DNA of 64,000 nucleotides, from NCBI GenBank assembly GCA_022842205.1, contig JALHQA010000006.1, positions 155,166 to 219,165 on the forward strand, read 5' to 3'. The notes beneath the pieces were generated by a model that searched no databases, was not told the origin of the DNA, and saw only the letters and a program-made list of their open reading frames with translations. The stretch comes from Hyphomicrobiales bacterium (GTDB taxonomy: Bacteria; Pseudomonadota; Alphaproteobacteria; Rhizobiales; Methylopilaceae). Below, piece by piece: positions 28,118 through 35,643 of the stretch. Every line of letters starts with the position of its first letter. Within the stretch, counting starts at the first letter, position 1. The position numbers were made by a program, and so were the translations under genes.

Positions 28118-29004
28118 AGCTCCATCTCCATACCGTCATAGGCAATTTCGACGCCCGCCCGGTTCACTTCTTCCCACTCCGGCGATCCCTCGATCAGGAT
28201 CGGATTGGTATTATTGATATGGACATATATTTTGCGCGCCGCCGGAAGCCCGGCAAGCACGCCCAGCGAACCGTCCGGCCCCGCAATGGGCAAATGGCCC
28301 ATGCGTCGCCCCGTTTTTTCGCCGACTCCGGCGCGTATCATCTCGTCGTCGGTGAACACGGTACCGTCAAACAGAATAGCGTCTGCGCCGGCCAGCCTCG
28401 CGGATAGCGCAGACGAAAAGTGTGCGCATCCGGGAACGTAGGCGAGGACGCGCTCGCCATCGCGGACGATGACGCCCGCTGTCTCCCCTGCCTCGGACCC
28501 GATCCGGGGATCGTCACCTTCAAGGTACAGCGGAGCCTTTCCCGGAACGGCAAACAGTTCAATTGTAATGCCGTCAGCGGTGGTGAACGGCTCGTCCGCA
28601 ACGACCTTGACCGGCCGGGATGACGATATGACCTGGAAGATCGGGTTGAGCACCAGCGCTTCATGAACGGCGGGCAAGGCAAAGAGATCAAAAGCCTGGC
28701 GTTCGCGCAGGCTGAGCAGGCCCGCGATATGATCCACATCCGCATTTGTCAGTACGACCGATGTGATCGGCGAGTCACGAAGCTCACGCGGCCAAAGCGG
28801 CCGGTTTGAAGCAATCTGCGTTCCGATGTCCGGGGAAGCATTGAGCAGCGTCCAGGAATGTCCGTCCCGGCTGATCGCGACGCTCGACTGGGTGCGGCGC
28901 TTGGCCCGCGGATCGCCGGACCAATACACAGCGCATACAGCACAGCGGCAGTTCCATTGCGGAAAACCGCCGCCGGCTGCTGCCCCCAGGATGAGGGCCT
29001 TCAT
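28114..29004 (-). CDS. pqqB: PQQ biosynthesis protein PqqB
   Basis: PqqB is a metallo-beta-lactamase-fold protein now viewed as the tyrosine hydroxylase acting on the processed Glu-Tyr intermediate. The 296-residue product has GAAAGGGFPQWNC at the N-terminus, with Cys in WNCRCAVC, and LTNADVDHIAGLLSLRE, in which ADVDH replaces the classical HxHxDH as usual for PqqB. It begins 10 bases after pqqA and overlaps pqqC. Confidence 0.95.
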   Translation of the reverse strand: MKALILGAAAGGGFPQWNCRCAVCAVYWSGDPRAKRRTQSSVAISRDGHSWTLLNASPDIGTQIASNRPLWPRELRDSPITSVVLTNADVDHIAGLLSLRERQAFDLFALPAVHEALVLNPIFQVISSSRPVKVVADEPFTTADGITIELFAVPGKAPLYLEGDDPRIGSEAGETAGVIVRDGERVLAYVPGCAHFSSALSARLAGADAILFDGTVFTDDEMIRAGVGEKTGRRMGHLPIAGPDGSLGVLAGLPAARKIYVHINNTNPILIEGSPEWEEVNRAGVEIAYDGMEMEL

Positions 29005-29014
29005 GCGTCTGATA

Positions 29015-29113
29015 TCAGAAAAGGACGCCGTCTTCCGCGTCTTCAGCCGGCGTATACGCCGTTACTTCGAGTCCGCATGCAATCTCTTCGAGTACTGGGG
29101 TTTCCCACGTCAT
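29015..29113 (-). CDS. pqqA: PQQ precursor peptide PqqA
   Basis: The 32-residue peptide starts at 29113 after GGGAG at good spacing. It has the essential Glu and Tyr three residues apart (GLEVTAY, E16 and Y20), the atoms of which become PQQ. Compared with typical 23-29 residue PqqA peptides, it carries a longer acidic tail (TPAEDAEDGVLF). The longer frame reaching 29239 has no other family similarity. It heads pqqABCDE. Confidence 0.93.
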   Translation of the reverse strand: MTWETPVLEEIACGLEVTAYTPAEDAEDGVLF

Positions 29114-29360
29114 GGTCTGCTCCCTGGCTATAAGAGGATAACTCACTCTAGCCCGAAACGTGCCCGTGCAATTGCAACTTTGTGTGACGTCGGGTGCGGT
29201 TCGGATATCGATCCTGCGGAGGTGCCGGACGCCCGTCAATATCGGCTTTGGTCGTGTGACGGCCGATCTCTTCCCGAATTCGTGGCGGCTACTGGAGAAC
29301 GGCAGTCTGCCGGCACAATGTTGGGCTGACGACGAATAGCGTCCAAAACGCTGGCGGTGT
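29114..29360. other. Intergenic region upstream of pqqA
   Basis: These 247 bases lie between pqqA and the tRNA-fragment repeat. They should contain the pqq promoter, but no convincing -35/-10 pair or operator could be picked by eye. No gene or hairpin terminator is seen here. Confidence 0.5.
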
Positions 29361-29405
29361 TGGCGACCCCGGCAGGACTCGAACCTGCGACCAACAGCTT
29401 AGAAG
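29361..29405 (-). repeat. Left attachment-site copy (displaced tRNA-Arg 3' half)
   Basis: These 45 bases are identical to 30481-30525 and, on the minus strand, run from the anticodon loop CTTCTAA to the CCA end of tRNA-Arg. The bases that follow towards the tRNA 5' end do not match, so this is not a functional tRNA but an integration scar. Confidence 0.9.
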
Positions 29406-29440
29406 CCGCACTCAGCTCGGGGTAAATCAAACACTTAGCA

Positions 29441-29476
29441 GTCGCACATTTTCGGATCAGGCACCCACAGTCGCAA
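29441..29476 (+). repeat. Left pair of GTCGCAC-type repeats
   Basis: GTCGCAC at 29441 and GTCGCAA at 29470 are 29 bases apart, starting 36 bases inside the left attachment copy. The same motif with the same 29-base spacing occurs at the right end. Arrays like this resemble integrase arm-type sites; that reading is inference. Confidence 0.5.
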
Positions 29477-29480
29477 GCGG

Positions 29481-30239
29481 CTACGCCCAGTCAGCGATCA
29501 CAGTTTCCGCGATACCTGCTTTCCGCGAGTTGTCGACTACCGTCCGTAGCAAGTGGCTCGCTAACATCAACATTTCTGCCGCCGCAGAAGGGTCCGACAG
29601 AAAAATGGAGCGGTGACTGGTGGGGTTCTTGTAAGCGCCAATCGCGCCAGCGAAGAAGTGGGAGGCGGCCTGTCTTTCGGAAATCGGAAGCGTCATGTCT
29701 GTGAGCTTGCCCTTCTCTTCATGAAACGCCTTACGCATCAAATCGACACCATAGTCCGTGTCACTAGCACCAATCGCAGTTCTTACGGCGATTTCCACCT
29801 CCTTGAAGGCTTGGAAAATTGCCGTCTCATAGTCTCCTCTGAGAAAATTGCCCCAGCATAGTTCTGCTATTCGGCGATTGAGTAGCCCCCTGGGAAAGTC
29901 GATAGATCTCCGGAAAGTCCTGAAATCCTCGCTAGTTTGCAACGCTTCAGCCCTGCGACTGAGTTGTTTCCAACCCGAACCTATCGACTGTGTTGGATCA
30001 TCGATCAATAGACCGGCTGTTCCTAACCACCCCCAAGCTTCCGCCAAAGCGCGAACTACCTGATCCGATCTTTCGTGAGGGTACTTACTGTGTCCCGACC
30101 GAAACCGCGCACAGAAGTTGACGAGGTGTCGTTGATGTCGGTCGTGCTTCACGACTTGCAATACTAATTCTGCCAGCTCACTCGGATCGAGCTGAAGCAA
30201 AACTTCGACGTCGGGAATGAGATCTTCCAAACTTGTCAT
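29481..30239 (-). CDS. TIGR02391/Ymh family protein, HEPN-like, candidate defence gene
   Basis: The start at 30239 follows TGGAGGG at good spacing and gives 252 residues; the longer frame to 30431 lacks support. The C-terminal third matches the Ymh/TIGR02391 domain: GNFLRGDYETAIFQAFKEVE, DYGVDLMRKAF and AIGAYKNPTSHR. The KNPTSH motif resembles the RNPxAH (Rx4H) motif of HEPN ribonucleases with Lys for Arg. The N-terminal part (LDPSELAELVLQVV onward) is helical with no recognised domain. It is the only gene in a tRNA-bounded island and is more AT-rich than its surroundings. Members of this family often occur near defence genes; an antiphage role here is inference. Confidence 0.78.
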   Translation of the reverse strand: MTSLEDLIPDVEVLLQLDPSELAELVLQVVKHDRHQRHLVNFCARFRSGHSKYPHERSDQVVRALAEAWGWLGTAGLLIDDPTQSIGSGWKQLSRRAEALQTSEDFRTFRRSIDFPRGLLNRRIAELCWGNFLRGDYETAIFQAFKEVEIAVRTAIGASDTDYGVDLMRKAFHEEKGKLTDMTLPISERQAASHFFAGAIGAYKNPTSHRSIFLSDPSAAAEMLMLASHLLRTVVDNSRKAGIAETVIADWA

Positions 30240-30381
30240 TACGCCCTCCAGCGCTCTGGTCGAGCGTGAAGCAGCCCACTCGTTTGGGCAAGCGGAGGAG
30301 CAACAGGCCAGCACTCTGTTGCCCGGATAAGCGATTTGGCATTTTTTGTAATGAAAACAGTCGGTTAGCGGCAGAGCGAAA

Positions 30382-30431
30382 GTCGCACGATTCCCTCTCA
30401 GAACCGCCCGGTCGCACGAAAAAAGTCGCAC
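30382..30431 (+). repeat. Right cluster of GTCGCAC repeats
   Basis: GTCGCAC occurs at 30382, 30411 and 30425, in the same orientation as the left pair. The first two are 29 bases apart, matching the left end. The last is 49 bases from the tRNA-Arg gene. They lie in the otherwise gene-free stretch 30240-30480, which also contains the promoter region of the cargo gene. Confidence 0.5.
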
Positions 30432-30480
30432 AGGCGGATAAAATGGATGAGGTTTCGGCTGCTAAGTCATTGAAACTAAA

Positions 30481-30525
30481 TGGCGACCCCGGCAGGACTC
30501 GAACCTGCGACCAACAGCTTAGAAG
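30481..30525 (-). repeat. Right attachment-site copy (3' half of intact tRNA-Arg)
   Basis: This copy is identical over 45 bases to 29361-29405 and forms the 3' half of the intact tRNA-Arg gene. The distance between the two copies is 1120 bases. Confidence 0.9.
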
Positions 30526-30557
30526 GCTGCTGCTCTATCCAGCTGAGCTACGGGGCC
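30481..30557 (-). tRNA. tRNA-Arg (anticodon TCT)
   Basis: The minus strand folds into a complete tRNA: acceptor GGCCCCG with CGGGGTC, D-arm GCTCAGCTGGATAGAGC, anticodon stem GCAGC with loop CTTCTAA (anticodon TCT), T-arm GCAGG-TTCGAGT-CCTGC and encoded CCA. It lies 18 bases downstream of the NDUFS4-like gene and is the integration site of the adjoining island. Confidence 0.95.
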
Positions 30558-30575
30558 GAAGCCGGGAGCCATCGG

Positions 30576-30881
30576 TCAGTGGGTCCACTGCCCCACGCGG
30601 CCCCATTTGAAGTTGTCCGAATAGGAGATGATGCGCCGCTTCGGCTCCTTCGCCTCGGATACAAGATAAGGAAGTCCGGCCTTCTCGGCGTAAGCGATGG
30701 CTTCTTCCTTGGTCTCGAAACGAAGTCTTACCTGCTTCTGGGTGTCGTCGCTCGCCGTCCAGCCCATCAGGGGCTCGATCGAGCGCGCCGTGGCCGGTTC
30801 GAAATCCAGCAACCAGTCATCGGAATTGGCGGTGCCGGACTGCATGGCATTGCGGGCAGGTTTGTAGATCCGAGCCGTCAT
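30576..30881 (-). CDS. NDUFS4-like Complex I accessory protein
   Basis: The 101-residue product matches the ETC_C1_NDUFA/NDUFS4 family: [16 protein letters not shown] at the N-terminus, then [36 protein letters not shown] and the end [13 protein letters not shown]. This supernumerary subunit of NADH dehydrogenase is kept in alphaproteobacteria and mitochondria and binds the peripheral arm. It is encoded apart from the nuo operon, as usual, here between tRNA-Pro and tRNA-Arg. The start at 30881 follows AGGA; the longer frame runs into tRNA-Pro. Confidence 0.9.
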   Translation of the reverse strand: MTARIYKPARNAMQSGTANSDDWLLDFEPATARSIEPLMGWTASDDTQKQVRLRFETKEEAIAYAEKAGLPYLVSEAKEPKRRIISYSDNFKWGRVGQWTH

Positions 30882-30903
30882 CAGGTCTTCCTTGCCAAGG
30901 CTT

Positions 30904-30980
<77 letters not shown>

Positions 30981-31083
30981 AAATGTCCACGGCTATGTGG
31001 CATGGCATTGATAACCGGGCAAGGTCTGCAGGGGGTTAACACACGGCTTGCCGCCGCCCCCCGCCGCCCCTTATCTGCTCCCC

Positions 31084-32892
31084 ATGGCCCCGCCCCTTCT
31101 TCAGCTCCAGAATATCGCTCTGACCTTCGGCGGAACGCCGCTGCTTGAAAGCGCGGATCTCTCCGTTTCGGCGGGAGAGCGTATCTGTCTTGTCGGCCGC
31201 AACGGGTCGGGGAAATCCACCCTGCTGAAAATCGCCGCGGGTCTGATCGAGCCGACGGATGGAAGCCGGTTCCTGCAGCCCGGGACGACGCTGAGCTATC
31301 TGTCCCAGGAGCCGGATTTCGGCGGCGCGCCGACCGTGTTCGCCTATGTCGAAGCTGGCCTGCGCAATGGCGACGAGCATCTGGCCCACCGGCTTCTTGG
31401 CGATCTCGGCCTCACGGGTGGTGAAAGCCCCACACGGCTGTCGGGTGGTGAAGCCCGCCGCGCCGCCCTCGCCCGCGCGTTGGCGGGTGAGCCGGACCTG
31501 CTTCTGCTCGACGAGCCGACCAATCATCTCGATCTGCCGGCCATCGAATGGCTCGAGCGTGAACTTGCCCCGTTGCGTTCGGCGCTCGTCATCATCAGCC
31601 ACGACCGACGCTTTCTTGAAAACCTGTCGAGGGCCACGGTCTGGCTTGATCGCGGGCAGACACGCAGACTGGAAAAGGGTTTTGCCGCGTTCGAGGCCTG
31701 GCGCGACGAGGTACTCGAACAGGAAGAGCGCGACCGCCACAAGCTCGACCGCAAGATCGCCGACGAGGAACACTGGCTGCGCTACGGCGTGACCGCGCGG
31801 CGCAAGCGCAATGTCCGCCGCCTGTCGGATCTCGGCGCGCTCCGTCGTGAATACCGCGAGCATCGCAAGTCCACCGGCAATGTGAACATGACGCTGACGG
31901 ACGGCGGAACATCCGGCAAGCTGGTCATCGAGGCGAAGCACATTTCGAAAAGCTTCGGCGAGAACCATGTGGTGCGCGATTTTTCGATCCGCGTCGCGCG
32001 CGGCGATCGCCTCGGCCTCGTCGGCGCCAACGGCACCGGCAAAACCACGCTCATCAATCTGCTGACCAGCGCGCTTGCGCCCGACAGCGGCTCGGTGAGG
32101 ATCGGCGCCAGCGTCGAGCTCGCGACGATGGATCAGAAGCGCCTCTCGCTCGATCCGTCGTGGACGCTGCGCGACGCCCTCACCGGCGGGCGCGGCGACA
32201 CCGTGTTCGTTGGCGGGCAGCCGAAGCATGTCATGTCCTACATGAAGGATTTTCTGTTCACGCCGCAGCAGGCCAACACGCCCATCGGCCGTCTCTCCGG
32301 CGGCGAACGCGGTCGCCTGCAGCTCGCCCGCGCCTTGTCGCAGCCGTCGAACCTCCTGGTGCTTGACGAGCCGACCAACGATCTCGATCTCGAGACGCTC
32401 GATCTTCTGCAGGAAATGCTCGGCGACTACGCCGGTACGCTGATCCTCGTCAGCCATGACCGCGACTTCCTCGATCGTACCGTGACCTCAGTCGTCATGT
32501 CCGAAGGCGACGGGTATTGGGCGGAATATGCCGGCGGCTATTCGGACATGCTGGCCCAGCGCGGCGCGGGAGTCGCCGCGAAACCGGCGGCACAAGCCGA
32601 ACGAATCAAAAAATCCGCAGAATCTTCGCCCGTGCGTACACAGGCGCGCCGTAAGCTGTCGTTCAAGGACCAGCACGCGCTCGAAACGCTGCCCGGGCGA
32701 ATGGATGACTTGAATGGGAAAATCGCCGTGCTGCAATCCGAACTTGCGGACCCCGAGTTGTACGCAAGGAACGCCGCGCGTTTCGCTACCGCCAGCGCGG
32801 AACTGGCAAAACTTCAGGATGACCTGTCGGCGGCGGAGGAAGACTGGCTTCGGCTGGAAATGCTTCGGGAAGAACTTGAGCAAACGTCGTAG
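31084..32892 (+). CDS. uup: ABC-F family ATPase, Uup-like
   Basis: The start at 31084 (ATG) gives 602 residues; a TTG 12 codons upstream lies in a Pro-rich run and is less likely. There are two ABC domains, with GRNGSGKST and GANGTGKTT Walker A motifs, LSGGE signatures twice and LLLLDEPTNHLD / LLVLDEPTNDLD Walker B motifs, joined by a charged linker. A C-terminal region (from about residue 545) looks like the coiled coil typical of Uup. No membrane domain is present. Such proteins act on ribosomes or on branched DNA intermediates (Uup). Confidence 0.85.
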   Translation: MAPPLLQLQNIALTFGGTPLLESADLSVSAGERICLVGRNGSGKSTLLKIAAGLIEPTDGSRFLQPGTTLSYLSQEPDFGGAPTVFAYVEAGLRNGDEHLAHRLLGDLGLTGGESPTRLSGGEARRAALARALAGEPDLLLLDEPTNHLDLPAIEWLERELAPLRSALVIISHDRRFLENLSRATVWLDRGQTRRLEKGFAAFEAWRDEVLEQEERDRHKLDRKIADEEHWLRYGVTARRKRNVRRLSDLGALRREYREHRKSTGNVNMTLTDGGTSGKLVIEAKHISKSFGENHVVRDFSIRVARGDRLGLVGANGTGKTTLINLLTSALAPDSGSVRIGASVELATMDQKRLSLDPSWTLRDALTGGRGDTVFVGGQPKHVMSYMKDFLFTPQQANTPIGRLSGGERGRLQLARALSQPSNLLVLDEPTNDLDLETLDLLQEMLGDYAGTLILVSHDRDFLDRTVTSVVMSEGDGYWAEYAGGYSDMLAQRGAGVAAKPAAQAERIKKSAESSPVRTQARRKLSFKDQHALETLPGRMDDLNGKIAVLQSELADPELYARNAARFATASAELAKLQDDLSAAEEDWLRLEMLREELEQTS

Positions 32893-32915
32893 TCGTCTAT
32901 CGGAGGAGCTTCATC

Positions 32916-33818
32916 ATGTATGATGCGATCATCGTCGGCGGCGGTCCGGCCGGCCTGAATGCGGCGCTCGTGCTTGGCCGCTGTCGCCGCAAGGTTCTCC
33001 TCTGCGACGAAGGCAGGCCACGCAACAGCGTCTCGCGCGGTGTCAACGGCTTCATCACGCGCGAGAACATTCTTCCGCATGACCTGCGTCGTATCGCACA
33101 CGAAGAGCTTAAAGAGTATCCGACCGTCGAAATACGCGAGGGTGTCACGGTCGATGACGTGAACTTCCTTGAAGGCGGCGGTTTTGAAGCCATCATGGAA
33201 GACGGCAGCCGCGCCCAGTCCCGAAAAATGCTTCTCGCCACGGGCGTCGAGGACACGCTGCCCGACATCCCCGGCTTCCGGGAGCTCTACGGCCATGGAG
33301 TCTATAACTGTCCATACTGCGATGGTTGGGAAGAACGCGAGCGGCCGATTGCCGTCTATGGTCCCGCCGACAAGGGCCGCCGGTTTGCACTGCAGATGAA
33401 GACCTGGAGCGATAGTATCGTCCTGTGTACCGACGGCCCGGCAACGCTCGATGCGGAAGACCGCGCACGCCTCGACCGCCACGGCATCACCATCCGCGAG
33501 GAAAGGATTATCCGGCTCGAAGGCGACGACGAGCGGTTGCGGTTCGTGCATTTCGAAAACGGCGATTCCCTCGCGCGCGAGGCACTGTTCTTCATCACCG
33601 GCGCAAAGCCGAACTGCGGCATAGCCACCAAGCTTGGATGCGAGCTGACGGAGAAAGGCGTCGTCCGCACGGTCGGGAATGAAGAAACGAACGTGCCCGG
33701 GCTGTTCGTTGCCGGAGATGCCTCCCAGCGCGTGCAGTTCGCGGTCGTGGCCGCGGCGGAAGGAGCGCTCGCGGCCTTCGAGATCAACACTGAACTCTGC
33801 GAGGAAGACTTTACCTGA
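32916..33818 (+). CDS. Thioredoxin reductase-like FAD/NAD(P) oxidoreductase with CPYC
   Basis: The 300-residue flavoprotein has GGGPAGLNAALVLGR for FAD at the N-terminus, a CPYC redox pair (C132, C135) in the pyridine-nucleotide domain and the C-terminal FAD motif GLFVAGDASQRVQF. The family is thioredoxin reductase-like, but the CPYCDGWE context differs from the CATCDG of standard TrxB, so its partner may not be thioredoxin. A good ribosome binding site (GGAGGAG) precedes the ATG. The gene ends overlapping the convergent acetyl-CoA hydrolase gene by eight bases. Confidence 0.82.
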   Translation: MYDAIIVGGGPAGLNAALVLGRCRRKVLLCDEGRPRNSVSRGVNGFITRENILPHDLRRIAHEELKEYPTVEIREGVTVDDVNFLEGGGFEAIMEDGSRAQSRKMLLATGVEDTLPDIPGFRELYGHGVYNCPYCDGWEERERPIAVYGPADKGRRFALQMKTWSDSIVLCTDGPATLDAEDRARLDRHGITIREERIIRLEGDDERLRFVHFENGDSLAREALFFITGAKPNCGIATKLGCELTEKGVVRTVGNEETNVPGLFVAGDASQRVQFAVVAAAEGALAAFEINTELCEEDFT

Positions 33819-35643
33819 CCAGCGCGCCCTTCAGAAGCGCCGCATGGAAACGCTCCCTGAAACCGGCAGGCTTGTCGAATCCCATCCGCTTGAGAGCCGC
33901 CTGGTCCGCCTCCCCCAGATCGGCATTCCATCCGCGCCAGGCCAGCGCCGCGAGTTCTCTTTTCGAGACCGATGCCTGCTTCAGGCTTGAAAGGGCCGGC
34001 AAAAGCCGCTGCTCCGTTTCCGTGAAGTCCGTACCGAAGGGGAACGCCGGGAAGAGTTTTTTCATCGGCTCAAGCGCGCCTTCCAGCCGTTCTGGCGTGT
34101 TGTCCGCATTTTCCGGTGGGATTTCGTAAACCGCCTCGATCTTGCCTGCCCTCTTCGCTGCCGCCAAAAGTCCCGGCTGAAAGCGCGAGTCCGCAACCGC
34201 CAGCATGGCCGCCACCGTATCCCGGTCTGTCTTTCCGCGCAGATCCGCGACGCCATACTCCGTAACGATGATATCCTTCAGATGCCGCGGAATGGTCGTG
34301 TGTCCGTAGTTCCAGACGATGTTCGACACCACACGCCCCTTCGTCTCGCGAGTCGCGTTCAGCGTGATGATCGAGCGCGCACCATCGAGCGCGAAAGCCT
34401 GCGTAACGAAATCATGCTGGCCGCCAACGCCGCTGACGACGCGGCCGTCCTCGAGTCCATCGGAAATAACCGCGCCGGTCAGCGTCGCCATCATCGCCGT
34501 ATCGACGAAACGTGCCTGCTGCCGCGCCTTGCGTTTCTTTGCCTCGTCCACCAGAAGTGAGTTCACGAAGGAGATCGCCGTCATGCGGATGCGGCCAAGC
34601 TCCTTTTCCGGCATATCGCGCAGCGCCCGGTAGAATGCCTTCGGGCCAACGAAGAAACCGGCGTGCAGCACCGCTCCATCAACCTCGCGTTTCACGACTC
34701 CGGCCTTGATCAGTTCGAGGAAACAGTCGACCAGCATCTCCGACGCACCGTAAAGACCCGTGCGGAATCTTTCCGCATGAACCGCTTTGCCTCCGATGGC
34801 GGCAACCGCTTCCTTGAAGTTCCCACCTTTCCGGTGCCGCAGGATCAACGCATGAGCGACGGCGTCGGCCATGGATCCGATGCCGATCTGTAACGTCCCG
34901 CCGTCGGGCACGAGACCTGCGACATGAAGGCCGACCGCGTGATCGGCAAAATCCACCGGCTCCTTCGGTGGCGCGAACAACGGAAAATCCGTCGCGTCAC
35001 TCTCGAGAACATACGCAAAGTCGGATGCCGGCAGTGCCGCCTCATGGCCCATGAACGGCAGTTCGGAATTAACCTGCCCGACAAGCAGGAAATCGGCTCT
35101 ACCCGCCTTTCGCGCCGCCAGCATATCAAGCGTCATGTCGGTATTCGACGAGATCGAATAGCGGGCACCTTTCTTGGCGACGAGCTGCGCAACGACATTG
35201 GCCCCGCGCTCCAGCACATAGTTCAGCGCCTGCGTGTAGTTCGCCGCGATGTAATGCTGCTGCATATTTGGAACATTCAGCCAGCGCCCGGCGAGCAGGA
35301 AGAACTCGTTGATCTCGACATTCGGCGGCAAGGTCCCGTCGCGCAGCGCGGCCGCGTAGGTGAGCTCGGGATAGCCTGCGAACAGCCGGTCGGAGATGGG
35401 GCCAAGAAGTCGCATCTCGAGATCACTACCCGGCTTGGGCGTTTCCAAAGTCAGGGCGGTGAAGATGTTCAGTGAAATGGAGGGATCGGCAGCGGCCCGA
35501 GCATAAAGCGCGTTTGCGACATGGTTGGCTTTTCCGACGCCGAGCGGCAGCGCAAGTACAACCCGCTTGCCGACCTTGCGTACAATCGCCTCGGCAAGCG
35601 CATCGGGATCGGAGAAGACAGCCGGAGAAACCGGCTTCTTCAT
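33811..35643 (-). CDS. Acetyl-CoA hydrolase/transferase family protein
   Basis: The 610-residue protein belongs to the acetyl-CoA hydrolase/transferase (class I CoA-transferase) family: the C-terminal half has VVSGVGGQHDFVTQAFALDGARSI and the catalytic-type Glu in VTEYGVADLRGKT. The enzyme moves CoA between acyl donors and acceptors or hydrolyses acyl-CoA. Its start overlaps the fadJ-like stop (ATGA), making it the last of a beta-oxidation operon, where it could release free acid or recycle CoA. Length is above the 430-540 of simple members, with extra sequence between the two halves. Confidence 0.82.
   Translation of the reverse strand: MKKPVSPAVFSDPDALAEAIVRKVGKRVVLALPLGVGKANHVANALYARAAADPSISLNIFTALTLETPKPGSDLEMRLLGPISDRLFAGYPELTYAAALRDGTLPPNVEINEFFLLAGRWLNVPNMQQHYIAANYTQALNYVLERGANVVAQLVAKKGARYSISSNTDMTLDMLAARKAGRADFLLVGQVNSELPFMGHEAALPASDFAYVLESDATDFPLFAPPKEPVDFADHAVGLHVAGLVPDGGTLQIGIGSMADAVAHALILRHRKGGNFKEAVAAIGGKAVHAERFRTGLYGASEMLVDCFLELIKAGVVKREVDGAVLHAGFFVGPKAFYRALRDMPEKELGRIRMTAISFVNSLLVDEAKKRKARQQARFVDTAMMATLTGAVISDGLEDGRVVSGVGGQHDFVTQAFALDGARSIITLNATRETKGRVVSNIVWNYGHTTIPRHLKDIIVTEYGVADLRGKTDRDTVAAMLAVADSRFQPGLLAAAKRAGKIEAVYEIPPENADNTPERLEGALEPMKKLFPAFPFGTDFTETEQRLLPALSSLKQASVSKRELAALAWRGWNADLGEADQAALKRMGFDKPAGFRERFHAALLKGALVR

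Larger units (their letters stand above)
29361..30525. mobile_element. Minimal tRNA-Arg-integrated island with one cargo gene
   Basis: A 45-bp perfect direct repeat (29361-29405 and 30481-30525) brackets this segment. The repeat is the 3' half of tRNA-Arg(TCT), exactly from the first anticodon-loop base to CCA, which is a classical tyrosine-recombinase attachment site. The right copy belongs to the intact tRNA, the left is the displaced 3' end. Inside lie a single gene of visibly lower GC than its neighbours and 7-mer repeats near both ends. No integrase or excisionase is encoded, so this is a decayed element or one mobilised in trans. Confidence 0.82.

Noticed and set aside
29361..29405. A second tRNA-Arg gene
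   Set aside because: Only the 3' half matches; the 5' half of the cloverleaf is absent, so this is an integration scar.
29236..29430. Small minus-strand open frame upstream of pqqA
   Set aside because: It runs through the tRNA-fragment repeat and has no family similarity or ribosome binding site.
31036..32457. 473-codon open frame opposite the ABC-F gene
   Set aside because: Antisense of two obvious ABC domains; no independent support.
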